A stretch of 64,000 bases of DNA from Lumbricus terrestris (taxonomy: Eukaryota; Annelida; Clitellata; Crassiclitellata; Lumbricidae): contig OX457041.1 in NCBI GenBank assembly GCA_949752735.1, forward strand, positions 26,993,705 to 27,057,704, in the 5' to 3' direction. Position numbers and translations under genes: made by a program. How positions within the stretch are numbered: the first letter of the stretch is position 1; every line of letters starts with the position of its first letter. The notes under the pieces were generated by a model, which saw only the letters and a list, made by a program, of their open reading frames with translations, was not told the DNA's origin and did not search any database. This document shows, piece by piece, positions 12,711 through 22,656 of this stretch.

Positions 12711-12824
12711 GGACGCGGTGGTGTAGTGGGTATGTTCTTTGCAGTGCAGCCGAAGGGTTGCAGGTTCGAATCCACCTCAAGGCACCGCGTAGCGACCTTG
12801 GGCAAGTCCTTCACTCGTTAGCTA
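12711..12824 (+). mobile_element. tRNA-derived SINE, 5' part (copy 1)
   Basis: It has a Pol III-type A box region (GGTGGTGTAGTGGGTATG) and B box (GGTTCGAATCC), followed by CTTGGGCAAGTCCTTCACTC, shared with the copies at 13491 and 35699. It is not a functional tRNA, because the acceptor stem cannot be formed. The 3' half is cut off by the element at 12833. Confidence 0.85.
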
Positions 12825-12832
12825 GCGATTAG

Positions 12833-13367
12833 GGTAGAGTTCTATAATGACTCGGTAGCAAGTAAACAATATGGTGGCCACAGATCAGCGCATAATAGAG
12901 CGCTGTCACGTGAGGCGATCAATAGCCCAATAAAGTAGCCCAATGTTTCCGCGAAAGTAAGCACATTAATTTAGCAAGTAAATAATTAACCTGAGGGCAT
13001 TTAGAAATAAGAAATAAAAGGTGTTTAGAAATGGAAGCTGGATTAACGAACATACATGTTGAAATACATGACTTTTAACCAATCCCACTTCTATTTCAGG
13101 AAAATGATCTTCATCAATCCGACTTCTGTTTGCCAATAATTATTTTCTTCCGTCCAACTGTCATTTGACCACCGCTAACACTGATTATTAAATAAATAAA
13201 CTATTATTCTGACGTGCTTACTTTCGCGGAACTGTTGGAAACATTGGGCTACTTTATTGGGCTACTTTATTGGGCTATTGATCGCTGCACGTGACAGCGC
13301 GCTATTCTGCGCTGATCTTTGGCCACCATATTGTTTACTTGCTACCGAGTCATTATAGAACTCTACC
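12833..13367. mobile_element. hAT-like nonautonomous element inserted in a SINE
   Basis: The terminal inverted repeat GGTAGAGTTCTATAATGACT is exact at both ends, and arm similarity extends about 130 bp (12833-12964 against 13216-13367). It is flanked by GCGATTAG (12825-12832) and GCGATGAG (13368-13375), an 8-bp target duplication with one mismatch. No transposase is encoded. Confidence 0.85.
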
Positions 13368-13490
13368 GCGATGAGATATTACTAGTGCTCCTGAACATGC
13401 CCCGGACACTACATGCATGCTCCATATTGTTTTGTAATCAGTCCTGAGTACAAAACAATATGGTAAAAGACTGCGGTCCTGTCAATATTT

Positions 13491-13694
13491 TGGGCATGGT
13501 GGTGTAGTGGATATGTTCGTTGCCTTGCAGCTGGAGGGTTCCAGGTTCGAACCACCTCTAGGCGTTGCGTATGGGTCTTGGGCAAGTCCTTTACTCGCAA
13601 ATTTTGCTCAGCACTTCGGCATGAAACTCAGATTCAGTGTCTGCGCTGTTGTCGGGAGCATTTCTGATTAGAATCTTGAATGGGCGCTATAAAA
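13491..13694 (+). mobile_element. tRNA-derived SINE (copy 2)
   Basis: The A box region, B box GGTTCGAACC and body are shared with the other copies. The 3' end TCGGGAGCATTTCTGATTAG then GGGCGCTATAAAA is a diverged form of the LINE 3' tail at 24413-24455. Confidence 0.85.
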
Positions 13695-13737
13695 GTGCAC
13701 ATGTATACATAATAATAATCAATGATAATAATTTTCG

Positions 13738-13812
13738 TTTATTCAACAATCCGGTTGACAGACTGCAACCGGTTACAGTGTACAATTTATATGCAGTTGA
13801 AACAGTCTACAG
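13738..13812 (+). repeat. Dispersed repeat copy 2, interrupted by a hAT element
   Basis: The second copy of the repeat at 11817. It is broken at GTCTACAG by the element at 13813-14186 and resumes at GTTTACAG (14187). Confidence 0.75.
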
Positions 13813-14186
13813 CATGCTGTCCAACCTGCGGGCCGCATGCGTCCCACGGATTGATTTTTAGTGACCCGCCTAAGCTAGTGAGATGTTTACAGATTTTGAT
13901 ACTGAAGAAAAAACAATACCACAGACCTACTTGCATAGCCATTGTTTTGTAACTTACCATAGCTTATTATGTTGCAGCGTGTGAGCACACAATTCAGTTT
14001 AAACGACCGGTTCATTCAAATTATTCCATTGTATGCCTAAATTCATTTAAATTATTCCAAAATAAACTTTGATACAGTTACTAATTCTCAGCAAATTTTG
14101 ATGGTTGCTTTTGAGTTTAGTGGTGTGGCCCGCAGCTTCAATAGTGCTATTGTGGCCCGCGGTGTCAAAAAGGTTGTACAGCACTG
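13813..14186. mobile_element. Nonautonomous hAT element (Charlie-like ends)
   Basis: The left end CATGCTGTCCAACCTGCGGG pairs with the right end GGTTGTACAGCACTG. Flanks are GTCTACAG (13805-13812) and GTTTACAG (14187-14194), an 8-bp duplication with one mismatch. The uninterrupted copy at 11817 shows the pre-insertion state. Non-coding. Confidence 0.8.
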
Positions 14187-14688
14187 GTTTACAGGAACTC
14201 AGATTACAGAATACATAAATCTTAACTAATATTAACAGACAGCCTGGGGTCATTCCATGTCATATTAACCGAGGTGTACATCACACCCTTCAGGATTTTT
14301 CTGAAAATGTTTTTACATAAACTATATGCAAAATAAAGAACAATAGTGAATCTTTGAATAGAATATCTAAAAATTTGACCGAGTTATTAATTTTCAAGTC
14401 AATGATTAGAAAATGTACTGCAAGAAAACAGGATTAACCACCAAGATTGGACTGTTATATCTCAGCCATGAAACAAACTAGAGGGCTGAAATATTTTTTG
14501 TTCAATTATTTTTTTGTGCTCTTAAAAAAATGCAATTTCCTGGATTATGTTATTTTTCGTTTTTAATATAAAAATTAGTAAATACAGATGCCAATTCTCA
14601 CTCAAGTTTGGACATCATGTCAGCAGACAGGAGAGATATAATAACACTTTACAAGTACTGGTTTTATATTGAGGCACTTTGGTACTCA

Positions 14689-15199
14689 TCTATATAAATA
14701 AAGGGGAAACTGTGTGTCTGTTTGACCGAGATGCATTTCCACAGTTTTTGAGCTTTTCACTCCAAACCCTCACTACTGTGTCGGTCTCGGCATGGGACGC
14801 CCGTGGAGGGGGGTTGGGTTGGGTTGGCGAATCTCTCCAACCATGGAGACCTGGGTCTTGGGGCGAAAACCAAAATTTTTGCACATTGTGTGGTTGTGTG
14901 CAATTCGCGTTTCCACACATTTTGTGCTTTTAACACCACATTTTTGCACATTGTGTGTGTATATTTGACTCATTTCCACAGGTTTGTTGCCTTTTAGCTG
15001 GAGGAAGGGAGAGAGGGACGGGTGAGGGACGGAGGGTAGGAGTGGGACAGAGGAGGGAGGAAAGAGTGGAGGGACGGGGATGGTGGGAGGCGAGGGAGGG
15101 AGGGAGCGAATGGGGCGAAGTGAGTGTGGGGAAGTAGGGGATTGGCTGGTAACGGGGCGAATACTAAAATTTCGAGGGAAAGCCGGGTACCCCATCTAG
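14689..15199 (+). mobile_element. Nonautonomous Helitron (511 bp)
   Basis: It starts TCTATATAAATAAAGG and ends GGGTACCCCATCTAG, with A before and T after it. TC...CTRR ends and insertion between A and T are the Helitron signature. Near the 3' end lies the palindrome GGGTACCC. The interior has GA-rich simple sequence. No Rep/helicase is encoded. Confidence 0.75.
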
Positions 15200-15862
15200 T
15201 CAGACCATGTAGTCAGTACCTGATTAGTTTCATCATTAGTGTGATTTTCAAGGACGTTTTCCTTGTCCTGATCGTGAAAATGAGTCTAAAACTTAATCAA
15301 AAAAGTCAAATTTCGTATCTTTTGAAATTGGTGAAAATTTGCACATATGGAGGACATGCAGATCTTTCATTGGTGCAAAATTCAGGATGGTGTTCAGCTC
15401 GTTTTTGGAAAATCATTTTTTGAAGTTGTAGAAGAATTTTAGCTGGAAAATCATCAATCGACTCAATAAATTATTACAAGTTAGAGACTTTGCAGACTTG
15501 TTAAGTACACCCCACTGACGAAAATACCAAAAGTCCCCATAAATCCGAGCTGTGCTCGAGCCGTCATCTTGGAAAATGGCGGCCTAAATTCGGTATTTTG
15601 GCAATAACTCCGGAACCATCACAGCTACAAAGAAATGTAAAATAGCAAAATTGATCCTCATTAAAAGACAAAGAAGTTTTATGTATAACATTTCTTTCTA
15701 GGAATACAATTAAAAATGTTACATGGGATAAACTAGTCATTATAATTGTATTTCAATGCGATGTACTAATTTTATGGCGGGAAAAGCAAATGCTGTGCTG
15801 CAAATGATAATTTAAGATCAAATTTCTATCAGTGTCTATGGTAGGCTGATGTAACTTAGTTC
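15200..15862. other. No gene or element recognised
   Basis: AT-rich sequence without convincing coding potential between the Helitron and the LINE fragment. Confidence 0.5.
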
Positions 15863-15869
15863 TCAGTCA

Positions 15870-16280
15870 TCTTGTATTGTATCTGACCATTTATAAAGCG
15901 CTTCTCGCAGCAAGAGCCTTTCAGAAGCGCTCCCAGTGCGTTCAACCCAGTGAAAAAGGCAAGTTTTCAGACGAGAGAAAGACGAGGATACACTACCAGA
16001 GAGGATGGCAGAGTGAACTGATGGGGGAAGCCCATTCCATAGGGAGAGACCAATGCAGGCAAATGATCTGGATTGAGCTATGGCGGTCCTGACTCGGGGG
16101 ACAAAGGGGTCATGCCGATCAGAGGACCTAAGAGGACGCAGCGAAGTGGCAGAAAGGGAGCGAAGTACATGATCACACAGATACATGTACTTCGGAGCAA
16201 GACCCAATTGAGACTTAAGGACCAAAATCAGGACTTTAAATTGTATACGGTATACATCTGTCATCTGGTGACATCTCAAC
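15870..16280 (-). mobile_element. LINE 3' fragment, CR1-like
   Basis: The minus-strand frame includes IQFKVLILVLKSQLGLAPKY, RPLRSSDR, LSLWNGLPPSV and SRLKTCLF, the standard C-terminal pattern of these LINEs. The 3' end has GGGAGCGCTTCTGAAAGG and GCGCTTTATAAATGGTCA. It is 5'-truncated. Confidence 0.8.
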
Positions 16281-16289
16281 TAGGGAGTT

Positions 16290-18840
16290 AGCGCGGGTAA
16301 TTCCTTGGCATCCTCCACACATCGCTAAGCACAGCAAACCAGACCGTAGACACTTGCATCCTGAGATCCAAGTCGTTTCCCAGCCATTGCTGGACCTGCA
16401 GGTACATGACTCTCTTTACGAGTGTTGCTCCGCATCTGCACTGGTTGGAGGTAGAGACGCCAGTTGAAATGATGTATCCAACTTCTTTTTGGCCACCATC
16501 CGGTTGTACAAGAAGTCTCTCAGCTCATCCAAGGACCTTGATGATATAGAGCCGTACAGTTTCAACAGTACTTGGTTACTTCTTTACTGGCATACTTTTC
16601 GACTCCAGTGCTAACTGGTGATCATCCGTTACTCTGAATTGTAAGATTTCATTATGCAGTGTGTCAATGAAACAAGGATTATTATTAGTAGTATTAATTT
16701 TTTTAACTTGTTACTATTTTTCCTGCCCAAGGTAGAAATGTTTCCTCAGACGCTAAGAGATTAAAACTTTAGGTTCTCAATTATTATTGTTGTTGGTGGT
16801 GTTGGTGATGCTGTTGTTGGTGTTATTGTTGGCTTCATGGTGTTGGTTTGATTTTTTATGCATTGTGTTGTTATTGTGTTGTCGTTTTTGTATTGTTATT
16901 GTGTCATTACTGTTGTTGTAGGTGTGGGTGTTTTATCTCAGAAATCAAAGTGACAAAATTTGAAAACAGGTTCTTGCGTCAGAAGGCATATCACATCATA
17001 AATTCAATCTTGTAATTAAGGGTTAAATAACTTGTGACTGGTTCCTCAGAATTGCTGGTTTGGTGTTTCATTCACTCAGTTACTTGGCAGGTGTATTAGA
17101 CATTTTTTAGCAAGATAGACCAAAGTGCTCTATTCTTTCCCAGTCTGGAGCACCATACTATTTATGTAGTGTGCCTGGATGAAAATATTTCCATTTAAAA
17201 TGGCAAATGCAGCAGTTATGCTCAGTCTAAGTTATTTTGCGATGTTTGCAAATGTGTGATTGGCATCTGCATCCATTCTGTGCAGTCCAAGATGGACTAC
17301 AATGTCTGCAAATGTGTGATTTATGATTAATGCCTTTTGTGGTTTGTGACGCCACCCCCTGTTTTTGGCCATGGAGCGATTCGACGTCAATTCAACAAAT
17401 TTGATTGATAATACTAAATCAGATTTCTGTGAAATTTTCTTGCAAAATTTATTTAAGACTTGCATATAGTCTGGAAGAATGTTTTTGGTCAGTTACATTC
17501 TGAAATACAGATTGGTAAACTTTGTCCAGGCTCTAGAGCCTAAACCATCTTTACCTCATACTTCTGGACACCTATAGATGTCCCATCTTATGTGCGAGCG
17601 AGGAATGTGTTCTTAGTGTCATTATTTCGGTCGTTTGACGATTTATTTTGGGTATATTACTAACAAATGTTGAAAAGTTTGACAAACTTCGAGTTGAACC
17701 TATGGGTAATTCCAATTTCAGAGGACAATGGAAATTTAAGTTTTCACGTAATTGTAGACAAAACAGTTATAACAATTAATCATTTTAGTTCTCTTCTGAG
17801 TATGTTCAAGCTGCTTCAGTCTAAAACTGCGATTTTTGAAGATTTTGAGAATATTGTGAAAGGTCACTTTGAGGTCAAATACGAAGTGCTCAATTGTTGA
17901 ATATCAATGTCAGACTTTTAAGCAGTTGTTATTAATGTGCCTTATTAGATCAGCAAAATGACACCAGGACACCAGTCAAAACTATAATATGAGACGCAGG
18001 CTTTCATAGACCTGTATATTAGGTCGAGCTGGTGTCTTGGAATGTAATTGACCAAGAAGATTTTACTCAGGTTTAGAATGTTGTGTATGGCACAACAGGT
18101 TGTCAAGATTTCACGTAAATCTGAGTGCCTAAAATCATGGTAAATGCCATTTAGTAGCTGCTGTTCAGAATTTCATGAGTGGCCCTCAAATTTGGTCCTA
18201 ATACTCTTCCAAAATAAGTCCACTTTCCATAACTTCAAAATATCGATACGACCTTTGATGACAGAATTCATTGCTCAATACTAAGCTTTACATTTCTGAG
18301 AGTGCAGAATTTACCAACATTCGTAATGTTCAGTTTATCACTTTTTCGTGATAGGTACCAAATCAATCAAATTTAATCGAGTAATAATATACTAGTTATT
18401 TAAATTTTAAGAACTAATCGATTGATTTTTGTAACCAGTATGAGTCCTATTTTTTAATCTTTGTAAGCTTTTAGAGAAGAAATATTTGTAATATTTAATT
18501 CTGTTTTTATCACATTATCATATTCTGTCAAAGTAAGTTATTGATCAAAGTTTTTTCTTTTAACTGATTCAGCTTGACCTGGAATTTGAAACAATGATGT
18601 CTGATACTTCTGTCCTCAGCGAGGTCCCAGCAATGATGGTGTAACTGTGGAAGTACACTTCACATTCCACAGTTTCAGCTGTCCAGCAGTTTTTATATGG
18701 AAGGCAGCTGATGGTAAATATACATGTATGTATTCCTTTTGTTTCCTAGACATGTGTATTTTCATGAAAACTGGCTGTTTACTTTATTTTGATAATATTT
18801 GTTAATATTGTCCATAAAATTTTGTGAGTTCCACTATAGG
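16290..18840. other. Gene-free stretch
   Basis: No exon or recognisable element seen. It includes GTTGTTGG-rich low-complexity sequence near 16780-16920. Confidence 0.5.
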
Positions 18841-19204
18841 GTCGGGTCATTCCACCTTAATTCAACAAATGGCTCCAGGTCGACCATCTTATATTTCAAT
18901 GAAAATTTCAGATGGTGTTTCTTATGGTATTAGAGGAAATTGTGCCAAATTTTAGATCAATATCTTAAGTAGTTAAGAAGCTCTTAGATTAAATTTCAAA
19001 GACGTCTGGGGTCACCTCGTTTCTGATGCTTTTGAACTCGTGGCCAGATTGAAGTTGCATTAACAACTCCTGATACTAATGTACTTGCTCTTCAAAAATA
19101 TGCAGACAATTTTAATTTTTGATGCATGTCTACTGCCACTTGGCCTTCCAAAAATGAATTTTTTTATTTCAAAGACAGTTTTCACGGTCCAAGATCATCA
19201 TGGT

Positions 19205-20458
19205 TGTTAGGTCTTGTCACCTTGTGCCGTTAATTCTTTGAACCTTAGTGACCGCCATGATCAACCCTCTCCACGTATTGCGATCTTCCGTCTCGTTTCT
19301 CAGTTCCTCCAAGTTCATCCTCGTTCTCTCGTGTATTTCTTCCATCCACCTCCTTCTTGGGCGTCCTCCTACTTCCTTCCTCTCCACAGGCCAGCATCAT
19401 CTCCTTTTTCAAGCCGTTTGCTCGCATCACATGTCCGAAGAACACCACTTCTCCTTGTCGCTGTATGTCCCAATGACATATTCCCTCGTGCCTGTCCTAT
19501 CTCTTGTAATATGGATTCATTTGTTCTTTTCTCGATCAACGGGATTCTCAATACTTTCCTCCATATCCACATTTCGCAAGCATTGATTTTCCTTTCTAAG
19601 GCCTTTGTTTTTGTCCACGTTTCACATCCATACAGCACCACTGGGAATATCATTGCCTTTACAATTCTTGTCTTCATCAAGCTCACCTGTTTATCCTTCC
19701 ATATTTTCTCTAGTCCCTTCACTGCCGTCTTTCCCAATGTTATCCTCCGTCGTATCTCTCTGTCACATCCGACATCGTTTTCTATCATGGCTCCCAAGAA
19801 GCAGAAACTTGTCACCACCTTCATCTCCTCTCCATCTGCCTCGAAGCTTGTCCAATTCTCTGCAGTCATGATTTTGGTCTTTAATTTGAAACACAGTCCA
19901 GTCTTCTCGCTTTCTGTTTTTAATTTTCTGTCACCCTTTCCCTGCCAGTAACGTTGTATCGTCCGAATATCTTATCTTAGATTGTTCAGTGTCCTGCCTG
20001 CTATCCTCCCACGTTTGTTTCCTCTAAGCCTGCTTTCCTCACTATCATTTCAGCATAAAGGTTGAACAGGTATAACGATAATATACATCCCTGCCGAACT
20101 CCTTTCTTTATTTGAAAGGTTGTAGTTTCGCCATACTCCATCCTAACCACGGCCATCTGGTTCCCGTATAGGTTCTTGAGTAGTTTTATGAGGTGTGTCG
20201 GGATCCCCATTTCCCTCAGAGTCCCCCACATCAGAGTGTGATCGATGCAGTCGAAGGTCTTGCTATAATCTATGAAAAATATGTGTACCTCCTGTCTGAA
20301 TTCTCTTTGTCTCTCCATTATCCACCTGAGGTTCGCTATGTGGTCTCTTGTTCCTCTCCGTCTCCTGAAACCTGCCTGATGGACCGGCAGTTCCCTCTCA
20401 ATCGTGCTCTCCATCCTTTTATGTATAATCTTCAGTAGGATCTTACTTGCATGTGATA
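19205..20458 (-). mobile_element. RTE-like LINE fragment (reverse transcriptase and C-terminus)
   Basis: The minus strand encodes ISHASKILLK, HQAGFRRRRGTRDHI, FIDYSKTFDCIDH and KKGVRQGCILS, which are reverse transcriptase motifs. In a shifted frame near 19940-19965 it gives RYSDDTTLLAG, the YADD palm motif with A to S. Next comes GLEKIWKDKQVS, VVLYGCETWT and VFFGHVMRANG, typical of RTE/BovB-like C-termini. Frameshifts show it is dead. It is truncated 5' near 20458. Confidence 0.85.
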
Positions 20459-20466
20459 TCAGCGCT

Positions 20467-21678
20467 CAGGGCCTACGACAGGATTTGGAGGCCCAGGGCC
20501 ACAACTAATTTTCAGGGCCTTCTCACTCAAGAATCTACGTCGAAATTCTGGATTGCTATAAGATCCTGCTCCAATGTCAACACGTCTCATAATATTTATA
20601 AAGAAAATTATTTGAACTATCTGATTCATTGACAATTGTTATAAATGCTGTACAATAGTTTCACATTTTCTTTGTTCAAAACTCCATTCTCTGTCAATCA
20701 CAGCTGTTACAGTCGTCGAAGTCTCTTGAAGGGTACTTTCTGTTTGTGATTAATTTATTTCTCGAAGATCTTCAGTCTGACTGAGCCTATTGCTATTATC
20801 AGGATGTGCAACGAAATATGAATTTTTTGGGTTTGCTGAAGCAACTTTCTTTTGTCGACCCAATTTCTTTCGTTTCTCATGTCCACTTTCGAATGATCTC
20901 TTCATCTCTCTGTAAGAGATTAAATTAAATTAATATTTTTATATAATACTATTAGACTAATAGTTAGGGCCCCAGAGGGAATATTTGCTATTTTTTCAAT
21001 AAAATTGACAATATGGTCAATTTTTTCAAATTGACTGATATTGTTAAAACTATTTTAATGAATTAATGTAGATTAAATATCAATTTCAAAAGCTAAAAAC
21101 AAACCCCCTAATCGTGCACTCGTTCCGCTCGAATTCATCCACCCCAGGGCGCATTCATTTTCTACACTGCTCCAAACCCTGGCTACATCACCCCTCTAAG
21201 AAAGTAAGAATAGGCCTATATATAGTGTACTGTGTAGGAAACACTATCCACAGCGAATCCCATGATAAGAACAATAATTATATTCATGAATATTAGAACA
21301 TTTTTAGGTTTGAGTGTTTGACTTACAACTTAGGGCCTACGAGTAACGAGTTACGATAGAGTTTATACTGTTGAATGTTGACAACTTTTCAATTTTACAA
21401 CTAATAACAGATTTACGATTTTTTACAGTTTGCAATTATTAATTTTAACGTCAACGATTTCGTCACGAAATAATTAGAATTTGCATAATGCTACATTTCA
21501 GTGAATAACTCGTTAATTCCATAATTCCCCATTTCAATAAATTATTTATTGAAATGGGGAATTACCGAATTAAGGAGTTATTCATTATAAATAAGCCCGT
21601 AATTCCGAAATTCCGAAACCCTTATCAAGTGAGACCTGGGGCCAAATGACCCCAGTAGCCCCTCTGTCCGAGGCCTTG
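20467..21678. mobile_element. Nonautonomous hAT element (1.2 kb)
   Basis: The ends CAGGGCCTACGACAGG and (reversed) CAAGGCCTCGGACAGAGG are similar. Flanked on both sides by TCAGCGCT (20459-20466 and 21679-21686), an exact 8-bp target duplication. It has no transposase frame. A nested 83-nt palindrome lies at 21502-21584. Confidence 0.8.
21502..21584. repeat. Near-perfect 83-nt palindrome
   Basis: Two 41-nt arms starting TGAATAACTC differ at only three positions, with essentially no spacer. It lies inside the hAT element. Confidence 0.85.
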
Positions 21679-21759
21679 TCAGCGCTATTGTTCTGTTCTC
21701 ATGTGGCAGTAGAAATGCTTAAGAAATTAAAAATTTCTTCATAATTTTGTAGAGCGAGT

Positions 21760-22208
21760 ACATTAGTATCTTGCCTTGCTTTCAACCTTCCTCGACACGA
21801 GGGTTGGTCGCATTTTGGACAGTTCCTCTCCATCCTGTCTTCGGTAGCTCTCAACAATTCCTCTGTTGATAATCCCGTCCATTCACACATGTTGTCCCAC
21901 CACCTCTTCCTAAGTCTTCCTCTTCCCCAGAACCGTTCCTTGCATAATTTCCTTCTCTAAGCAATCTCCATGTTTTCTCATGATGTGCCCGAAGTATGAC
22001 CTCTTCCTCCCTTTAATTGATTCAAGTAGACTCCTTTCTACACCAGCCGTCTTCAGTACCCATTCATTTGTTTTTTCTCAGTCCATGATATTCCAAGGAT
22101 TTTTCTTATGCCTTTCATTTCAAATGCCTTTATTCTATCCTCATCACTCTTTTTGATTGTCCAACTCTCACAACCATACATCATCACTGGCCATATAAGC
22201 GTCCCTCA
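21760..22208 (-). mobile_element. Second RTE-like LINE C-terminal fragment
   Basis: Minus-strand translation in pieces gives MMYGCESWTIKKSD, AFEMKGIRKILGISW, KTNEWVLKTAGVE and RSYFGHIMRKHGDCLEKEIM, the same domain as the end of the 19205-20458 copy but clearly diverged. Frameshifted and truncated. Confidence 0.75.
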
Positions 22209-22656
22209 TTAGTATCAGGAATTGTTAGACATTAATGCAACCTCAACCTGGCCATACCGGGGTTGCAAGATATGATCATCAGACATTTGCAAGTTCTTTT
22301 TACCATTTTCAGTTGGAAAGTAATATCAAAGATTTCAAGATCATTCTTCTTTTCAACATGCCATCTAAGCAAGAAAGGCTAAGCATCCTGAAAATTTCAT
22401 ACAGTTATCTGCGATATTAACGAAGTTATGGGCTTCTGAATGTCGCTGCAAAATTAGATGTGATTTCCGAACGTCAAAAAGAAGTGATTCTAGAGGTCTT
22501 TGAAATTTAATCTCTTTTTAGCTACTTAAGATATTGATCACACATTTCCTCTAATACCATAATAAATATTCTGTGAAATGTTCATTGATATCTGTGATGG
22601 TCGACCTGGAACTCTCTGAAAAATTTGTTGAATTGAAACAGAATGACCAGACTGCT

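Larger units (their letters stand above)
18844..22649. mobile_element. Foldback element A with LINE sequence in the loop
   Basis: The left arm (18844-19082) starts GGGTCATTCC. The right arm (about 22210-22648) is its diverged reverse complement and ends GAATGACC. Matching blocks include CCAGGTCGACCATC, ATTAGAGGAAAT, GATCAATATCTTAAGTAG, TTAAATTTCAAAGAC and GATACTAATG. The right arm is about 200 bp longer. Between the arms are two minus-strand LINE fragments and a hAT element. Confidence 0.65.

Noticed and set aside
12711..12790. tRNA gene with A and B boxes
   Set aside because: No acceptor or anticodon stem can be formed, and the same sequence plus body and LINE-like tail recurs at 13491 and 35699. 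It is a SINE.
19214..19951. 245-codon plus-strand frame, Ser/Phe/Leu rich
   Set aside because: Antisense to the RTE-like LINE, whose minus-strand reading contains clear reverse transcriptase and C-terminal motifs.
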